Shown: in pieces, positions 42,976 to 52,540 of the stretch
Position numbering within the stretch: position 1 is the stretch's first letter
How the letters are laid out: the number at the start of each line of letters is the position of its first letter
NCBI GenBank assembly: GCA_021776095.1
Contig: JAJFGO010000012.1
Coordinates: 1 to 62,006, forward strand
Direction of reading: 5' to 3'
From: Kiloniellaceae bacterium
GTDB lineage: Bacteria; Pseudomonadota; Alphaproteobacteria; Kiloniellales; J153
Length of the DNA stretch: 62,006 nucleotides
Position numbers and translations under genes: made by a program
The notes under the pieces: generated by a model
What the model was told of the DNA's origin: nothing
What the model saw: the letters and a program-made list of their open reading frames with translations, nothing else
The model's database searches: none

Positions 42976-44808
42976 CTAGCCGCTGACCGGGGCCGCGTCT
43001 TCGATTATGAATTGGACTGAATCCCGCCCCGCCCAGTCATCTAGGCGTAGCTTTCCGGCCAGGTGAAGCGGCCGCCCGCCGGTGTTCATTAAGGCGGCTC
43101 CCAAGGCACTGTCGAAGGCGCGAAAGGCGATCCCCTTCAGGCGCCCGGCCCCGGTTCCACCCAGGCTGCAGCGGACATGGCCGTCTCCCACTGGGTCGGC
43201 CCGCAGGATGCGCGCGGCGGCGATACCGAAGCGCGGCTGCGGGTTGCCGGCGCCGAAGGGGGCGCAGCGTTCGATTTCACGCACCAGGTCGGCGTTCGCG
43301 GCCTCCGGCTGGATCGCCCCGTCGAAGCCCAGGGACGCACGGTACCCGGCGGCCTCCAGCGCGCGGCCGATACGATCCGACAGAAACGCGCGCAGGGCCT
43401 CGAGTTGCGCGGCCTCGACGCTCAAGCCCGCGGCCATGGCGTGGCCGCCGCCGGCGGTTAAGAGGCCGGCCTGACGCGCGGCTATGACCGCCGCGCCCAG
43501 ATCGACCCCCGGCACCGAACGCCCGGAGCCCTTGCCCAACCCGGTTTCGGGGTCGAGGGCAATGACAATGGCGGGCAGATTGGTCCGTTCCTTCAAGCGG
43601 CTGGCAACAATGCCAATCACCCCCGGGTGCCAGCCCTCGCCGACCGCCAGGACCAGGCCACCGGCGCCCGCATCCGCCGCCTCGATCTGGGCTAACGCCT
43701 CGTCCAGCACCGCCGCCTCGATGGTCCGACGCTCCTGGTTATAGCCGTCGAGCCGCTGCGCGATCTGAGCCGCCTCGGCCGGATCGTCGCTGGACAGCAA
43801 TAGGGCGCCCAACTCGGCCTCGCCGACACGGCCGCCGGCATTGACCCTCGGCCCGAGCACGAACCCCGCGTGAAAGGCGTCCGGACGGGCGTCCACCCGA
43901 GCCACGTCGCAAAGCGCGGTCAGGCCCGGATTGCCGCGCCCGGCCATAACCTTGAGGCCCTGGGTGACCAGGGCCCGGTTGAGTCCCGCCAGGGGCACCA
44001 CATCGCAGACGGTTCCCAAGGCGACCAAATCGAGCAAGCGCAGCAAGTCCGGCTCGCTCCGCCCCGCCTGCGCGTACCAGCCGGCCTCGCGCAAGGCCCG
44101 GTTAAGGGCAACCACCAGAAGGAAGGTGACCCCCACGGCGGCTAGGGCGCGCAGCCGGTTATGGTCCTCCCCCGGCCCGATTTCGTCCAGCCGGTTCGGG
44201 TTAACCACGGCATGAGCGCGCGGCAGGCGCGGCTCCGCCGCGTGGTGATCGACCACGATGACATCTAGCCCGGCCTCAGCGGCGGCTTCCAGGGGTGCGA
44301 AAGCGGCGATCCCGCAATCAACCGTGATGGCAAGCGCCGCACCTTCCGCGCGCAGGCGCAGCAAGGCTGGGGTATTCGGGCCGTAGCCCTCGGCAATCCG
44401 ATCCGGAACATAGATTTTCGGCGGGCAACCGGCGGCGCGTAGAAACCGGCTTAAGACCGCAGCCGAGGTCGCACCGTCGACGTCGTAGTCGCCGAAAATA
44501 ACGATCGATTCCCCGGCCTGTACCGCACGGACCAGGCGCTCGACCGCCGCCGGCATATCCTTGAGACACAATGGATCGGGCAAGGCGTCGCGCAGGCTCG
44601 GCGCTAGAAAGGCCGCCGCGTCCTCCAGGCCAATATCGCGCCCGGCCATGATCCGCCCGACGATCTCCGGCACGTCCAGCCTTTGAGCTAGAGCTAGACC
44701 CTGGCGCGAATCGCCGAGCCGTTCTTCCCAGCGCCGCCCGGTCAGCGAGCGTTCCACGCCCAGGAAGCAAGACCGGGGTTCGGCGCGCGCCGCCGCCACG
44801 GCACTCAT
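42976..44808 (-). CDS. recJ: Single-stranded-DNA-specific exonuclease RecJ
   Basis: A 610-residue 5'–3' single-strand DNA exonuclease for recombination and mismatch repair. DHH-family motifs are visible: IFGDYDVDGATSA (metal-binding Asp residues), VVDHHAAEPRLP, and the DHHA1 segment GLVLAVGEGWHPGVIGIVASR. The C-terminal OB domain is present. It lies 34 bp downstream of glpX. The recJ–glpX–hom order on one strand is common in alphaproteobacteria. Confidence 0.95.
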   Translation of the reverse strand: MSAVAAARAEPRSCFLGVERSLTGRRWEERLGDSRQGLALAQRLDVPEIVGRIMAGRDIGLEDAAAFLAPSLRDALPDPLCLKDMPAAVERLVRAVQAGESIVIFGDYDVDGATSAAVLSRFLRAAGCPPKIYVPDRIAEGYGPNTPALLRLRAEGAALAITVDCGIAAFAPLEAAAEAGLDVIVVDHHAAEPRLPRAHAVVNPNRLDEIGPGEDHNRLRALAAVGVTFLLVVALNRALREAGWYAQAGRSEPDLLRLLDLVALGTVCDVVPLAGLNRALVTQGLKVMAGRGNPGLTALCDVARVDARPDAFHAGFVLGPRVNAGGRVGEAELGALLLSSDDPAEAAQIAQRLDGYNQERRTIEAAVLDEALAQIEAADAGAGGLVLAVGEGWHPGVIGIVASRLKERTNLPAIVIALDPETGLGKGSGRSVPGVDLGAAVIAARQAGLLTAGGGHAMAAGLSVEAAQLEALRAFLSDRIGRALEAAGYRASLGFDGAIQPEAANADLVREIERCAPFGAGNPQPRFGIAAARILRADPVGDGHVRCSLGGTGAGRLKGIAFRAFDSALGAALMNTGGRPLHLAGKLRLDDWAGRDSVQFIIEDAAPVSG

Positions 44809-44842
44809 GGCCGGCGGCGCGCCCTATGTTGGAGCCTATCCA

Positions 44843-45829
44843 CTAGTCGCCGATGTTTTCGTACCAGGTCTTGCGCTTGAAGTTGTGGATCGCCTCGATG
44901 AGCCGCACGGTACCGGATTTCGATCGCATGACCATGGAATGGGTCGTCGCCCCGCGATGGGTCCGCCGCACGCCGCGCAGCATGCTGCCGTCGGTCACGC
45001 CGGTTGCCGCGAACATGACATCGCCGTTGGCCAGCTCGTGCAGGCTGTATTTCCGATCAAAGTCTGTAATGCCGCAACGCTGGGCGCGACCGCGCTCGTC
45101 GTCGTTGCGAAAAACCAGGCGCCCCTGGAACTGCCCGCCGATGCACCGCAGGGCCGCGGCGGCGAGGACCCCTTCCGGCGCCCCGCCCGTGCCTATGTAC
45201 ATGTCGACGCCGCTTTCCGGGCTGCTGGTCGCGATCACACCGGAGACATCACCGTCCCCGATCAACTTGATACGGGCCCCCGCCGCGCGCACCTTCGCGA
45301 TGATCTCGCTATGGCGCGGCCGGTCGAGGATGCAGACCACCAAGTCCGACATTTCCATGTCCTTGGCCTTGGCCAGGTTCATCAGGTTGACCGCCGGTTC
45401 CTCGTCCAGGTCGACCACGTCGTCCGGCAGGCCGCCGCCGACCGCGATTTTATCCATGTAGGTGTCAGGCGCGTTCAAGAAGCCGCCTTGTTCGGCCATG
45501 GCGATCACCGCCAGGGCGTTAGGGCCGCCCTTGGCGGTGATGGTTGTGCCCTCCAAAGGGTCGAGCGCGATGTCGATCGGTGGACCGCCGGCGCCGACCT
45601 TCTCGCCGATGAACAGCATCGGCGCCTCGTCGCGTTCACCCTCGCCGATCACCACAGTGCCGGCGATGGCTAGGCCGTTCAGGGAATCGCGCATGGCGTT
45701 GACCGCCGCCTGATCGGCGGCCTTTTCGTCGCCCCGCCCCATCAGACGGGAAGCGGCCAAGGCGGCGGATTCCGTCACCCGAACCGATTCCAGAGCCAAG
45801 TTTCGGTCCATTGCAGTTGTGTCGGTCAT
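44843..45829 (-). CDS. glpX: Class II fructose-1,6-bisphosphatase GlpX
   Basis: The enzyme hydrolyses fructose-1,6-bisphosphate for gluconeogenesis. The 328-residue protein shows GEGERDEAPMLFIGE, the metal-site motif DPLEGTTITAKGG and IGTGGAPEGVLAAAAL, all characteristic of class II enzymes. ATG at 45829 has AGAGGG upstream. It lies 108 bp behind hom in the same direction. Confidence 0.95.
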   Translation of the reverse strand: MTDTTAMDRNLALESVRVTESAALAASRLMGRGDEKAADQAAVNAMRDSLNGLAIAGTVVIGEGERDEAPMLFIGEKVGAGGPPIDIALDPLEGTTITAKGGPNALAVIAMAEQGGFLNAPDTYMDKIAVGGGLPDDVVDLDEEPAVNLMNLAKAKDMEMSDLVVCILDRPRHSEIIAKVRAAGARIKLIGDGDVSGVIATSSPESGVDMYIGTGGAPEGVLAAAALRCIGGQFQGRLVFRNDDERGRAQRCGITDFDRKYSLHELANGDVMFAATGVTDGSMLRGVRRTHRGATTHSMVMRSKSGTVRLIEAIHNFKRKTWYENIGD

Positions 45830-45937
45830 GCGTCCCTCTTGCCTCAATTTATTGTTTCTCCGCCCGACATCAAGCTGCCAGGGCGGCGGATCGATCTATG
45901 GGCCCCACGGTGCCCCCGCGCTCGGATCTATCCGAAT

Positions 45938-47230
45938 TTATAAGGACTCAATCCGGATTCGCCGAGGCGGTTCCAGTACCGTGTCCAAGTCGGCGATCTG
46001 CCGCAAGGCCTTGTCCATGGCGGCGCCGGTGGTTTCGTGGGTGGTGATGACCACCGGAACCGCCTCGGTCGTGCTGCGCCCATGCTGCAGCAGCGCCTCG
46101 ACCGAAATCGCGCAGTCGCGCAAGGCCGCCGCGATATCGGCGATGACGCCCGGGCGGTCGACCACCATCACGCGGATATACTGACTGCCCACATGGCGCT
46201 CCGAGGTCAACGCGGGACTCCGGCGCAGTTCAGTCGCCGGAATCGCGAAGGTGGGCAGGCAATTGCCGCGCGCGATATCGATCAGATCCGCGACCACCGC
46301 CGAGGCGGTCGGCCCGGCCCCGGCGCCGCGTCCCTCGGCCAGAAATCTGCCGACGGAATCGCCCTCGGCCACGACCGCGTTGAACACGCCGTCGACATGG
46401 GCGATGGGCGTGCCCTCCGGGACCAGGCACGGATGGACCCGCTGCTCGATCCCGTCTTCCTCTTGGGTCGCTATGCCAAGCAGCTTGATGCGATAGCCAA
46501 GCTCATTCGCGAAGGCGATGTCGAGCGCCGAGATTTCGCGAATGCCCTCTATGTAGACACCGTCGAAATCGACCTCGCAGCCGAAAGCGAGCGCGGTCAG
46601 AATGGCCAACTTGTGGGCCGCGTCCACGCCGTCGATATCGAAACCGGGATCGGCCTCCGCGTAGCCCAGCGTTTGCGCCTCGGCCAGGACTTCGTCGAAT
46701 TCGCGCCCGGTCTCGCGCATGCTGGTCAGGATGTAGTTGGAAGTGCCGTTCAGAATGCCGTAGACGCGCGAGATGTCGTTTGCCGCCAGCCCCTCGCGCA
46801 GGCCCTTGATGATCGGTATGCCGCCAGCCACCGCGGCCTCGTAAGCCAGGAACACACCAGCAGCTTCGGCGGCCCGTGCCAATTCGGCACCGTGCACCGC
46901 AAGCAGCGCCTTGTTCGCGGTGATGACATGATGACCGGCGCCGATGGCGGCCTCGGTGACCGCCTTGGCGACCCCTTCGGAACCGCCTATCAGTTCGAGC
47001 ACCACGTCGACCTCTGGGTCCGCCGCCATGGCCACCGGATCGTCGAACCAGCGCAGGGTGGAGACGTCGACCGGGCGCGATTTGTGCCGGTCGCGGGCCG
47101 AGACCGCAGTAACGACAAGCGGCCGGCCGCACCGCGCGGCGATCGGCCGGCCACGGGATTCCAAGATTTGCAGGACACCGGCGCCGACCGTGCCAAGACC
47201 GGCCACCGCGACCCGCAGGGGCGCCGTCAC
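45938..47230 (-). CDS. hom: Homoserine dehydrogenase
   Basis: The enzyme reduces aspartate semialdehyde to homoserine for threonine and methionine synthesis. The 430-residue protein has the NAD(P) loop AGLGTVGAGVLQIL, the catalytic region GGIPIIKGLREGLAAND and NGTSNYILT, and a C-terminal ACT domain (IRVMVVDRPGVIADIAA) for feedback control. The GTG start at 47230 overlaps the aminotransferase stop (GTGA). Upstream codons in the same frame are shadows of that gene. Confidence 0.95.
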   Translation of the reverse strand: MTAPLRVAVAGLGTVGAGVLQILESRGRPIAARCGRPLVVTAVSARDRHKSRPVDVSTLRWFDDPVAMAADPEVDVVLELIGGSEGVAKAVTEAAIGAGHHVITANKALLAVHGAELARAAEAAGVFLAYEAAVAGGIPIIKGLREGLAANDISRVYGILNGTSNYILTSMRETGREFDEVLAEAQTLGYAEADPGFDIDGVDAAHKLAILTALAFGCEVDFDGVYIEGIREISALDIAFANELGYRIKLLGIATQEEDGIEQRVHPCLVPEGTPIAHVDGVFNAVVAEGDSVGRFLAEGRGAGAGPTASAVVADLIDIARGNCLPTFAIPATELRRSPALTSERHVGSQYIRVMVVDRPGVIADIAAALRDCAISVEALLQHGRSTTEAVPVVITTHETTGAAMDKALRQIADLDTVLEPPRRIRIESL

Positions 47231-48444
47231 GAGGCAATCCGTTTGGGCTCGGTCGCCTTGCCCTTGGCGTGGGTCCGCAGCATGGCCTTGATATTGCGCA
47301 CCGCCTGACGGATCCGATGCTCGTTCTCGACCAGGGCCAAACGGACGTATCCTTCGCCGTGCTCGCCAAAGCCGACGCCGGGCGAGACCGCAACCTTGGC
47401 CTCGCGCAGCAATAGCTTGGAAAACTCGAGCGAACCCGTCTCGGCCAGAGTGGGCGGCAGGGGGGCCCAGACGAACATGGTGGCTTTGGGGCTGGGAACC
47501 GGCCAACCGGCAGCATTCAAGCCGCCGACCAGTACATCGCGTCGGGCCCGATATCGGGCCCGCATCTCTTCGATGCAATCCTGCGGCCCATTCAGCGCGG
47601 CGGTGGCCGCGACCTGGATCGGGGTGAAAATGCCATAGTCCAGATACGATTTCACCCGTGCCAAGGCGGCGATCAGCTTGGCGTTACCCGTGCAGAAACC
47701 AACCCGCCAACCGGGCATGGAATAGGTCTTGCTAAGCGAGGAAAACTCGACCGCGATATCGCGCGCGCCCGGCACCTGAAGGATCGACGGCGGTGGCAGC
47801 GTGTCATAATAGACCTCCGAATAGGCCACGTCGGAAATTATGTAAATGCTGTGACGGCGGCAAAAATCGACGACCTCGGCAAAGAAATCCAGATCGACCA
47901 CCTCAGCCGTCGGGTTCGCGGGATAATTCAAAACCAAGGCCGCCGGCTTGGGCACCGAATGACGCACCGCGCGTTCCAACTGATCCATAAAATCGACCTT
48001 GGGGCCGGCCGGCATGCTGCGGATCGCCGCGCCCGCGATAATGAAGCCGAAGGCGTGAATCGGATAACTGGGGTTCGGCACTAGGATGATGTCGCCCGGG
48101 CTGGTGATCGCCTGGGCCAGGTTGGCCAAACCCTCTTTCGAGCCGATGGTTACGATGGTCTCGTTCTCGGGATCGATCTCAACCCCGAAGCGGCGCGCGT
48201 AATAGGCCGCGTTGGCCTTACGCAGACCGGGAATTCCGCGCGACGTCGAATAGCGGTGAATCCGCGGGTCCATCAGCGCCTCGGCCAGCTTCTCGATCAC
48301 GTGGTGCGGCGGCGGCTGGTCCGGATTGCCCATGCCGAAGTCGATTATGTCCTCGCCGGCGGCACGGGCCGCGGCCTTCAGCTTGTCGACCTCGGCGAAG
48401 ACATAGGGTGGCAGGCGTTTGACACTGTGGAACTCTTGATCCAT
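47227..48444 (-). CDS. Class I aminotransferase (AlaC/LL-DAP aminotransferase-like)
   Basis: A 405-residue PLP aminotransferase of fold type I. The PLP lysine is in SLSKTYSMPGW; DFGMGNPDQPPPHHV and LNYPANPTAEV are other family motifs. The sequence is close to the alanine/valine-type AlaC and LL-diaminopimelate aminotransferase-like proteins that precede hom in many alphaproteobacteria. The exact amino donor is not readable. It overlaps hom by four bases. ATG at 48444 is preferred over one 10 codons upstream. Confidence 0.9.
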   Translation of the reverse strand: MDQEFHSVKRLPPYVFAEVDKLKAAARAAGEDIIDFGMGNPDQPPPHHVIEKLAEALMDPRIHRYSTSRGIPGLRKANAAYYARRFGVEIDPENETIVTIGSKEGLANLAQAITSPGDIILVPNPSYPIHAFGFIIAGAAIRSMPAGPKVDFMDQLERAVRHSVPKPAALVLNYPANPTAEVVDLDFFAEVVDFCRRHSIYIISDVAYSEVYYDTLPPPSILQVPGARDIAVEFSSLSKTYSMPGWRVGFCTGNAKLIAALARVKSYLDYGIFTPIQVAATAALNGPQDCIEEMRARYRARRDVLVGGLNAAGWPVPSPKATMFVWAPLPPTLAETGSLEFSKLLLREAKVAVSPGVGFGEHGEGYVRLALVENEHRIRQAVRNIKAMLRTHAKGKATEPKRIAS

Positions 48445-48537
48445 GACCCTGGCCTGGTTGTCGCGGGGCCGCACGGTCGCCGAATACCGGCGTAGCGGCG
48501 GCTAAAAGCGATGGCCCGCGTTTTACCGGCGGCGCGG

Positions 48538-49488
48538 CTAATACTCCAGGAAGATTTCCGTCCGGCGATTGCCGGCTTCCCCGGTCGGCATGAACTCATG
48601 ATAGACCGGTTGCATGTCGGCGTGGGCCTCAACCTGCACTCGGTCGCGCGTTGCGCCCAAGCCAAGTAAGGCCTTGGCGACCGAATCCGCCCGGCGCTGC
48701 GACATTTCGAGATTGGCTATACGGTGTTCAACCGGATCGACAGTGCTGGTGCGCGCGCTGGCATGTCCGATCACACGGATCCGGGCACCGTTTTCGCGGC
48801 TGATCGCCACGATATCGCGCAGAATAATGTGGTCCTCGGCGTTCAGCGCGTCGGAACCATGGGCGAAATAGATGATCCCAGCCAATTCGCTCCGCCAGGG
48901 TTGCGCCGGCGCGCTCTGACTTAGCACCGGTGCAGAGGCCGGAACCTCGACATCCGCTTGCGCGGCACTTTGCGCCAGGCTCGGTGTGGCGGCGGATTGG
49001 CCCGTCTGGCGCGCCGGGGCCGGGCTCAAGGCCGGCGCCGGAACGATTTCGGTGCCACGGGTCTCCTGCGCCGTCGGCTGCACCGCCGCGGCCTTGGTAA
49101 CCGGCGGCGACAGATCGCGAGCGACGGTAGGTATCGCGGGGGCACCGTCCGCCTCCGCGCCTTTGGCGGTCAGGCGTTGGCCGCTGTACTGAGCATTGGA
49201 ACGATCGGCGGCCAGACCGGCGGCGATGGCCTCGCGCCGTGCCGACGGGGTCGCGGCCCTTGGTTTGTCCGGGACGCTGGCCAAATTGGGGAAATCCCCG
49301 GCCTTCGCCTCATCGAGGTTTTGAGCGGACGATATCCGGCTTGGCGGCGGCGTCTCTTCCTCGAACCAACTGCCGGGATCGGTCCACTCCGGCAAGGCAG
49401 TGCAAGCGGACATCAGAAAGCCCGCGGCCAGCACAACAAAGGTGCCTGGTCGGACAGTGGAAATCCGAAAATTGCTGGTTCGTGTCAT
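48538..49488 (-). CDS. OmpA-domain outer-membrane lipoprotein
   Basis: A 316-residue lipoprotein. The signal ends in LMSACTA with the acylated Cys near residue 29; a long low-complexity Pro/Ala/Ser region (about residues 50–190) separates it from a C-terminal OmpA-like domain. The domain holds IYFAHGSDALNAED, VIGHASART and RRADSVAKALLGLGA, and GNRRTEIFL at the end. It probably tethers the outer membrane to peptidoglycan. It starts a run on the minus strand 93 bp before the aminotransferase. Confidence 0.88.
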   Translation of the reverse strand: MTRTSNFRISTVRPGTFVVLAAGFLMSACTALPEWTDPGSWFEEETPPPSRISSAQNLDEAKAGDFPNLASVPDKPRAATPSARREAIAAGLAADRSNAQYSGQRLTAKGAEADGAPAIPTVARDLSPPVTKAAAVQPTAQETRGTEIVPAPALSPAPARQTGQSAATPSLAQSAAQADVEVPASAPVLSQSAPAQPWRSELAGIIYFAHGSDALNAEDHIILRDIVAISRENGARIRVIGHASARTSTVDPVEHRIANLEMSQRRADSVAKALLGLGATRDRVQVEAHADMQPVYHEFMPTGEAGNRRTEIFLEY

Positions 49489-49850
49489 TCCGCCCCCGCG
49501 AAATCCTTGGACTCACGCGTCGTTGGAGTATCCCATGCCCCTGGCCCGGGTCAACCGCCCCGATGGGTCCGGCGCCGATCTCGATCGAATTTCCTCGGCC
49601 GTCAGGCGTCTCTGACCGCCCAAAATTGTGTCGCCAAAGAGGACTGACATGGGGTCGCTGGGCGGACAATTTGCCGAGAGCGATTTTATTCAACCCGGAC
49701 CTGCTCTTGAGCCGCCAACCTGGCGGAAGTCCTGGGTTTTGGCTATTGTAACGAGGTCACTCGGCAATTATGTTTCGCGCCGAGAATTGGCCTGTCCCCG
49801 GGCAGGGCGGCACAATCATATTTCGGCGCGGCGTCAAAGGATGAAGCAAC
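49489..49850. promoter_or_regulatory. Divergent intergenic region upstream of phaC
   Basis: A 362-bp gap between the OmpA-type lipoprotein and phaC. It should contain both promoters. No repeat, hairpin or gene is evident. Confidence 0.4.
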
Positions 49851-51647
49851 ATGGCTGATCAACAGGCTCCCGAGATCAAGATGCCCGATCCGGTTGAGAT
49901 GTCGCAGAAGATGGCGAGCATCGCGGAGCGGAGCCAAAATCTTGTAACCGGTTTCCTGGAGCGACAGGCGCGCGAGCCAAACACCAATTTCGATCCATTG
50001 AACCTTGGCAGCGCTTTCCTGGAAATGACCACGCACATGATGACCGATCCGGTCAAGATGGTGCAGGCGCAGATGAACCTGTGGCAGGACTACATGAACC
50101 TGTGGCAGTCCACCGCGCGCCGCATGCTGGGCGAAGACGCCGATCCGGCGATCGAGCCGGACGCTGGCGACCGGCGCTTCAAGCATGATGCCTGGGACGA
50201 GAATCAGGTCTTCGACTTCATCAAGCAGTCGTACTTGCTGAGCGCGCGCTGGATGCAGGCAACGGTTAAAGACGTTGAGGGGATGGACGACAAGACCTCT
50301 AAGAAAGTCGATTTCTATACCCGGCAGTTCGTCGACGCCATGGCACCGTCCAACTTCGTGATGACCAACCCGGAGGTCTTGACCTCGACCCTGGAAAGCG
50401 GCGGCGAAAACCTGGTCAAGGGGCTCGAGAACCTGCTGGGTGATTTGGAGCGGGGCAAGGGCAGCCTGGCGATCAGCATGACCGACACTGAAGCCTTCGA
50501 GATGGGCAAGAACATCGCCATCACGCCGGGCAAGGTGGTTTACCAGAACAACTTGATCCAACTGATCCAATACACGCCAACGACCGAAAAAGTTTACAAG
50601 CGGCCGCTGTTGATCGTTCCGCCATGGATCAACAAGTTTTATATCCTGGACCTGCGCGAGAAGAACTCCTTCGTCAAGTGGGCGACCGATCAGGGCTTCA
50701 CCGTGTTCATCGTGTCCTGGGTTAACCCGGATACCGAACTGGCCCAAAAGACCTTCGAGGACTACATGATCGAGGGGCCCTTGGCGGCGCTCGACGCGAT
50801 CGAACAGGCGACCGGCGAAAAAGACGTGAACGCCATCGGTTATTGCCTGGGCGGCACGCTGCTGTCCTGCACCCTCTCGTACATGGAAGCCAAGAAGGAC
50901 AAGCGCATCAAGAGCGCGACTTTCTTCACCACCATGACCGACTTCACCGAGGCCGGCGAGCTAGGCGTATTCATCGACGAGGAGCAACTGACCGCCCTCG
51001 AGGACAAGATGAGCAAGACCGGCTATCTGGAGGGCGCGCACATGGCGACGACCTTCAATATGCTGCGCGCCAATGACCTGATCTGGTCCTTCGTGGTCAA
51101 CAACTACCTTCTGGGCAAGGACCCCTTCCCGTTCGACCTCCTGTATTGGAACTCCGATTCGACGCGCATGCCGGCAGCCATGCACAGCTTCTACCTGCGC
51201 AAGATGTATCAGGAGAACCTGCTGGTGCAGCCGGGCGGAATCGAGTTGAAAGGCGTGCCGATCGACCTGACCAAGATCAAGACGCCGGCCTTCATACTCT
51301 CGACTAAGGAAGACCATATCGCGCCTTGGATCTCGACCTATGCGGCGACGCAATTGTTTTCCGGTCCGGTCAAGTTTGTCCTGGCGGCCTCCGGCCACAT
51401 CGCCGGCGTGGTCAACCCGCCGGCCAGCAACAAGTACAATTACTGGACCAACGCCAAGAACCCCAAATCCCCGGATGACTGGTTTCAAGGCGCGACCGAG
51501 CATCCGGGGTCTTGGTGGACCGAATGGGCCGGCTGGGCCGGCAAGCAAAGCGGCGAAAAGATCCCGGCGCGTACGCCCGGCGACGGCAAGCTCAAGGTGA
51601 TCGAGGACGCGCCCGGGTCCTACGTGGCGGTCAAGGCACAGGACTGA
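49851..51647 (+). CDS. phaC: Class I poly(3-hydroxyalkanoate) synthase
   Basis: The enzyme polymerises (R)-3-hydroxyacyl-CoA into PHA granules. The 598-residue protein has the N-terminal PhaC domain and an alpha/beta-hydrolase core. The lipase-like box is GYCLGGTLLSC with the catalytic Cys; the Asp is in STKEDHIAPW and the His in ASGHIAGVV. Length is that of class I synthases. No phaA, phaB or phasin gene is adjacent, so the synthase stands alone here. Confidence 0.96.
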   Translation: MADQQAPEIKMPDPVEMSQKMASIAERSQNLVTGFLERQAREPNTNFDPLNLGSAFLEMTTHMMTDPVKMVQAQMNLWQDYMNLWQSTARRMLGEDADPAIEPDAGDRRFKHDAWDENQVFDFIKQSYLLSARWMQATVKDVEGMDDKTSKKVDFYTRQFVDAMAPSNFVMTNPEVLTSTLESGGENLVKGLENLLGDLERGKGSLAISMTDTEAFEMGKNIAITPGKVVYQNNLIQLIQYTPTTEKVYKRPLLIVPPWINKFYILDLREKNSFVKWATDQGFTVFIVSWVNPDTELAQKTFEDYMIEGPLAALDAIEQATGEKDVNAIGYCLGGTLLSCTLSYMEAKKDKRIKSATFFTTMTDFTEAGELGVFIDEEQLTALEDKMSKTGYLEGAHMATTFNMLRANDLIWSFVVNNYLLGKDPFPFDLLYWNSDSTRMPAAMHSFYLRKMYQENLLVQPGGIELKGVPIDLTKIKTPAFILSTKEDHIAPWISTYAATQLFSGPVKFVLAASGHIAGVVNPPASNKYNYWTNAKNPKSPDDWFQGATEHPGSWWTEWAGWAGKQSGEKIPARTPGDGKLKVIEDAPGSYVAVKAQD

Positions 51648-51754
51648 CCGCGCCGCGTGCCGCCGCCGACCCCGGCATAGTCGAAGATCTGACTGATTAG
51701 TGAATTCAGAACCGCCGGGTCCGGACTCACGTCCCCGCCCCTTGGCCGAGCAGC

Positions 51755-51919
51755 CTAAACCTTAGGGTCGCCGCCGGGCTCATCGCGCGCCTTGTGTTTG
51801 GCCTTACGCGAGTAGGCGCGCGGCGACGCCTCGACCTTGGGGTGCAGGCGCCGCACCACCGGAACCAGGGGATTGCGCGGCTTAATCCGTTTGCGCTTGA
51901 GTCCGGTCTTGCCCACCAT
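51755..51919 (-). CDS. Conserved small basic protein, 54 residues
   Basis: A short, strongly basic protein (start MVGKTGLKRKRI, then RNPLVPVVRRLHPKVEA, a Lys/Arg-rich end). It is below common ORF-length cut-offs. The gene lies 17 bp behind the gamma-carbonic anhydrase stop on the same strand, which suggests co-transcription. The charge pattern suggests RNA or ribosome contact (inference). The ribosome site is weak. No stop or frame problem is seen. Confidence 0.6.
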   Translation of the reverse strand: MVGKTGLKRKRIKPRNPLVPVVRRLHPKVEASPRAYSRKAKHKARDEPGGDPKV

Positions 51920-51936
51920 GGCCACCCACCATCCGC

Positions 51937-52503
51937 TTAGCGGCCGCCGCCCCGCGAGTGCGCCCTATATTCGGCGGCCAGCTCGCGGTAATGATCGGCG
52001 ATGTAGGGGCCTTGCGCCCGGTCGGCCTCGCTGAGCGTGCGTACCCGGCGCGCCGGCATCCCGGCCCATAGCTCGCCACCGGTCACGACCTTGCCCGGCG
52101 TGACCGTGGCCCCGGCAGCAACCATGGCGCCCGGTTCGACCACGGCTCGGTCCAACACCAGGGCACGCATGCCGATGAAAGCACCGTCGCCCACCGTGCA
52201 GGCGTGCAGGAGCGCCATGTGTCCAACCACCACATCGTCACCTATAATCGTCGGCTCGCCACCCCCCGTCTCACGGTAGTCGCCATCGCGATCGTGATTG
52301 CAGTGGACAATGGTGCCGTCCTGGATATTGGTGTTGCGGCCGATGCGGATTTTGTTGACGTCGCCGCGCAGCACGCAGCCATACCAGATCGACGAGCCCG
52401 CGCCGATCTCGACATCGCCGATTACCACAGCCGTCTCCGCGACAAAGACATCGGGCGCGATCTTCGGCGCCACACCCCGGAAGGGCTTTATGAGTGCAGA
52501 CAT
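51937..52503 (-). CDS. Gamma-carbonic anhydrase family protein
   Basis: A 188-residue left-handed beta-helix protein of the gamma-carbonic anhydrase/PaaY group. Hexapeptide-type repeats run from DVEIGAGSSIWYGC to ATVTPGKVV; metal-binding histidines are suggested by VHCNHDRD and GHMALLHACTVG. ATG at 52503 is chosen over a GTG three codons upstream. It follows argC by 37 bp. Whether it hydrates CO2 or acts as a thioesterase is not readable. Confidence 0.88.
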   Translation of the reverse strand: MSALIKPFRGVAPKIAPDVFVAETAVVIGDVEIGAGSSIWYGCVLRGDVNKIRIGRNTNIQDGTIVHCNHDRDGDYRETGGGEPTIIGDDVVVGHMALLHACTVGDGAFIGMRALVLDRAVVEPGAMVAAGATVTPGKVVTGGELWAGMPARRVRTLSEADRAQGPYIADHYRELAAEYRAHSRGGGR

Positions 52504-52540
52504 AGTTGTCACCGCTTCGCGTTCGCGCCGCCGGGGCCGG

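Noticed and set aside
46037-47308. 423-codon plus-strand frame opposite hom
   Set aside because: Antisense to homoserine dehydrogenase; lacks motifs.
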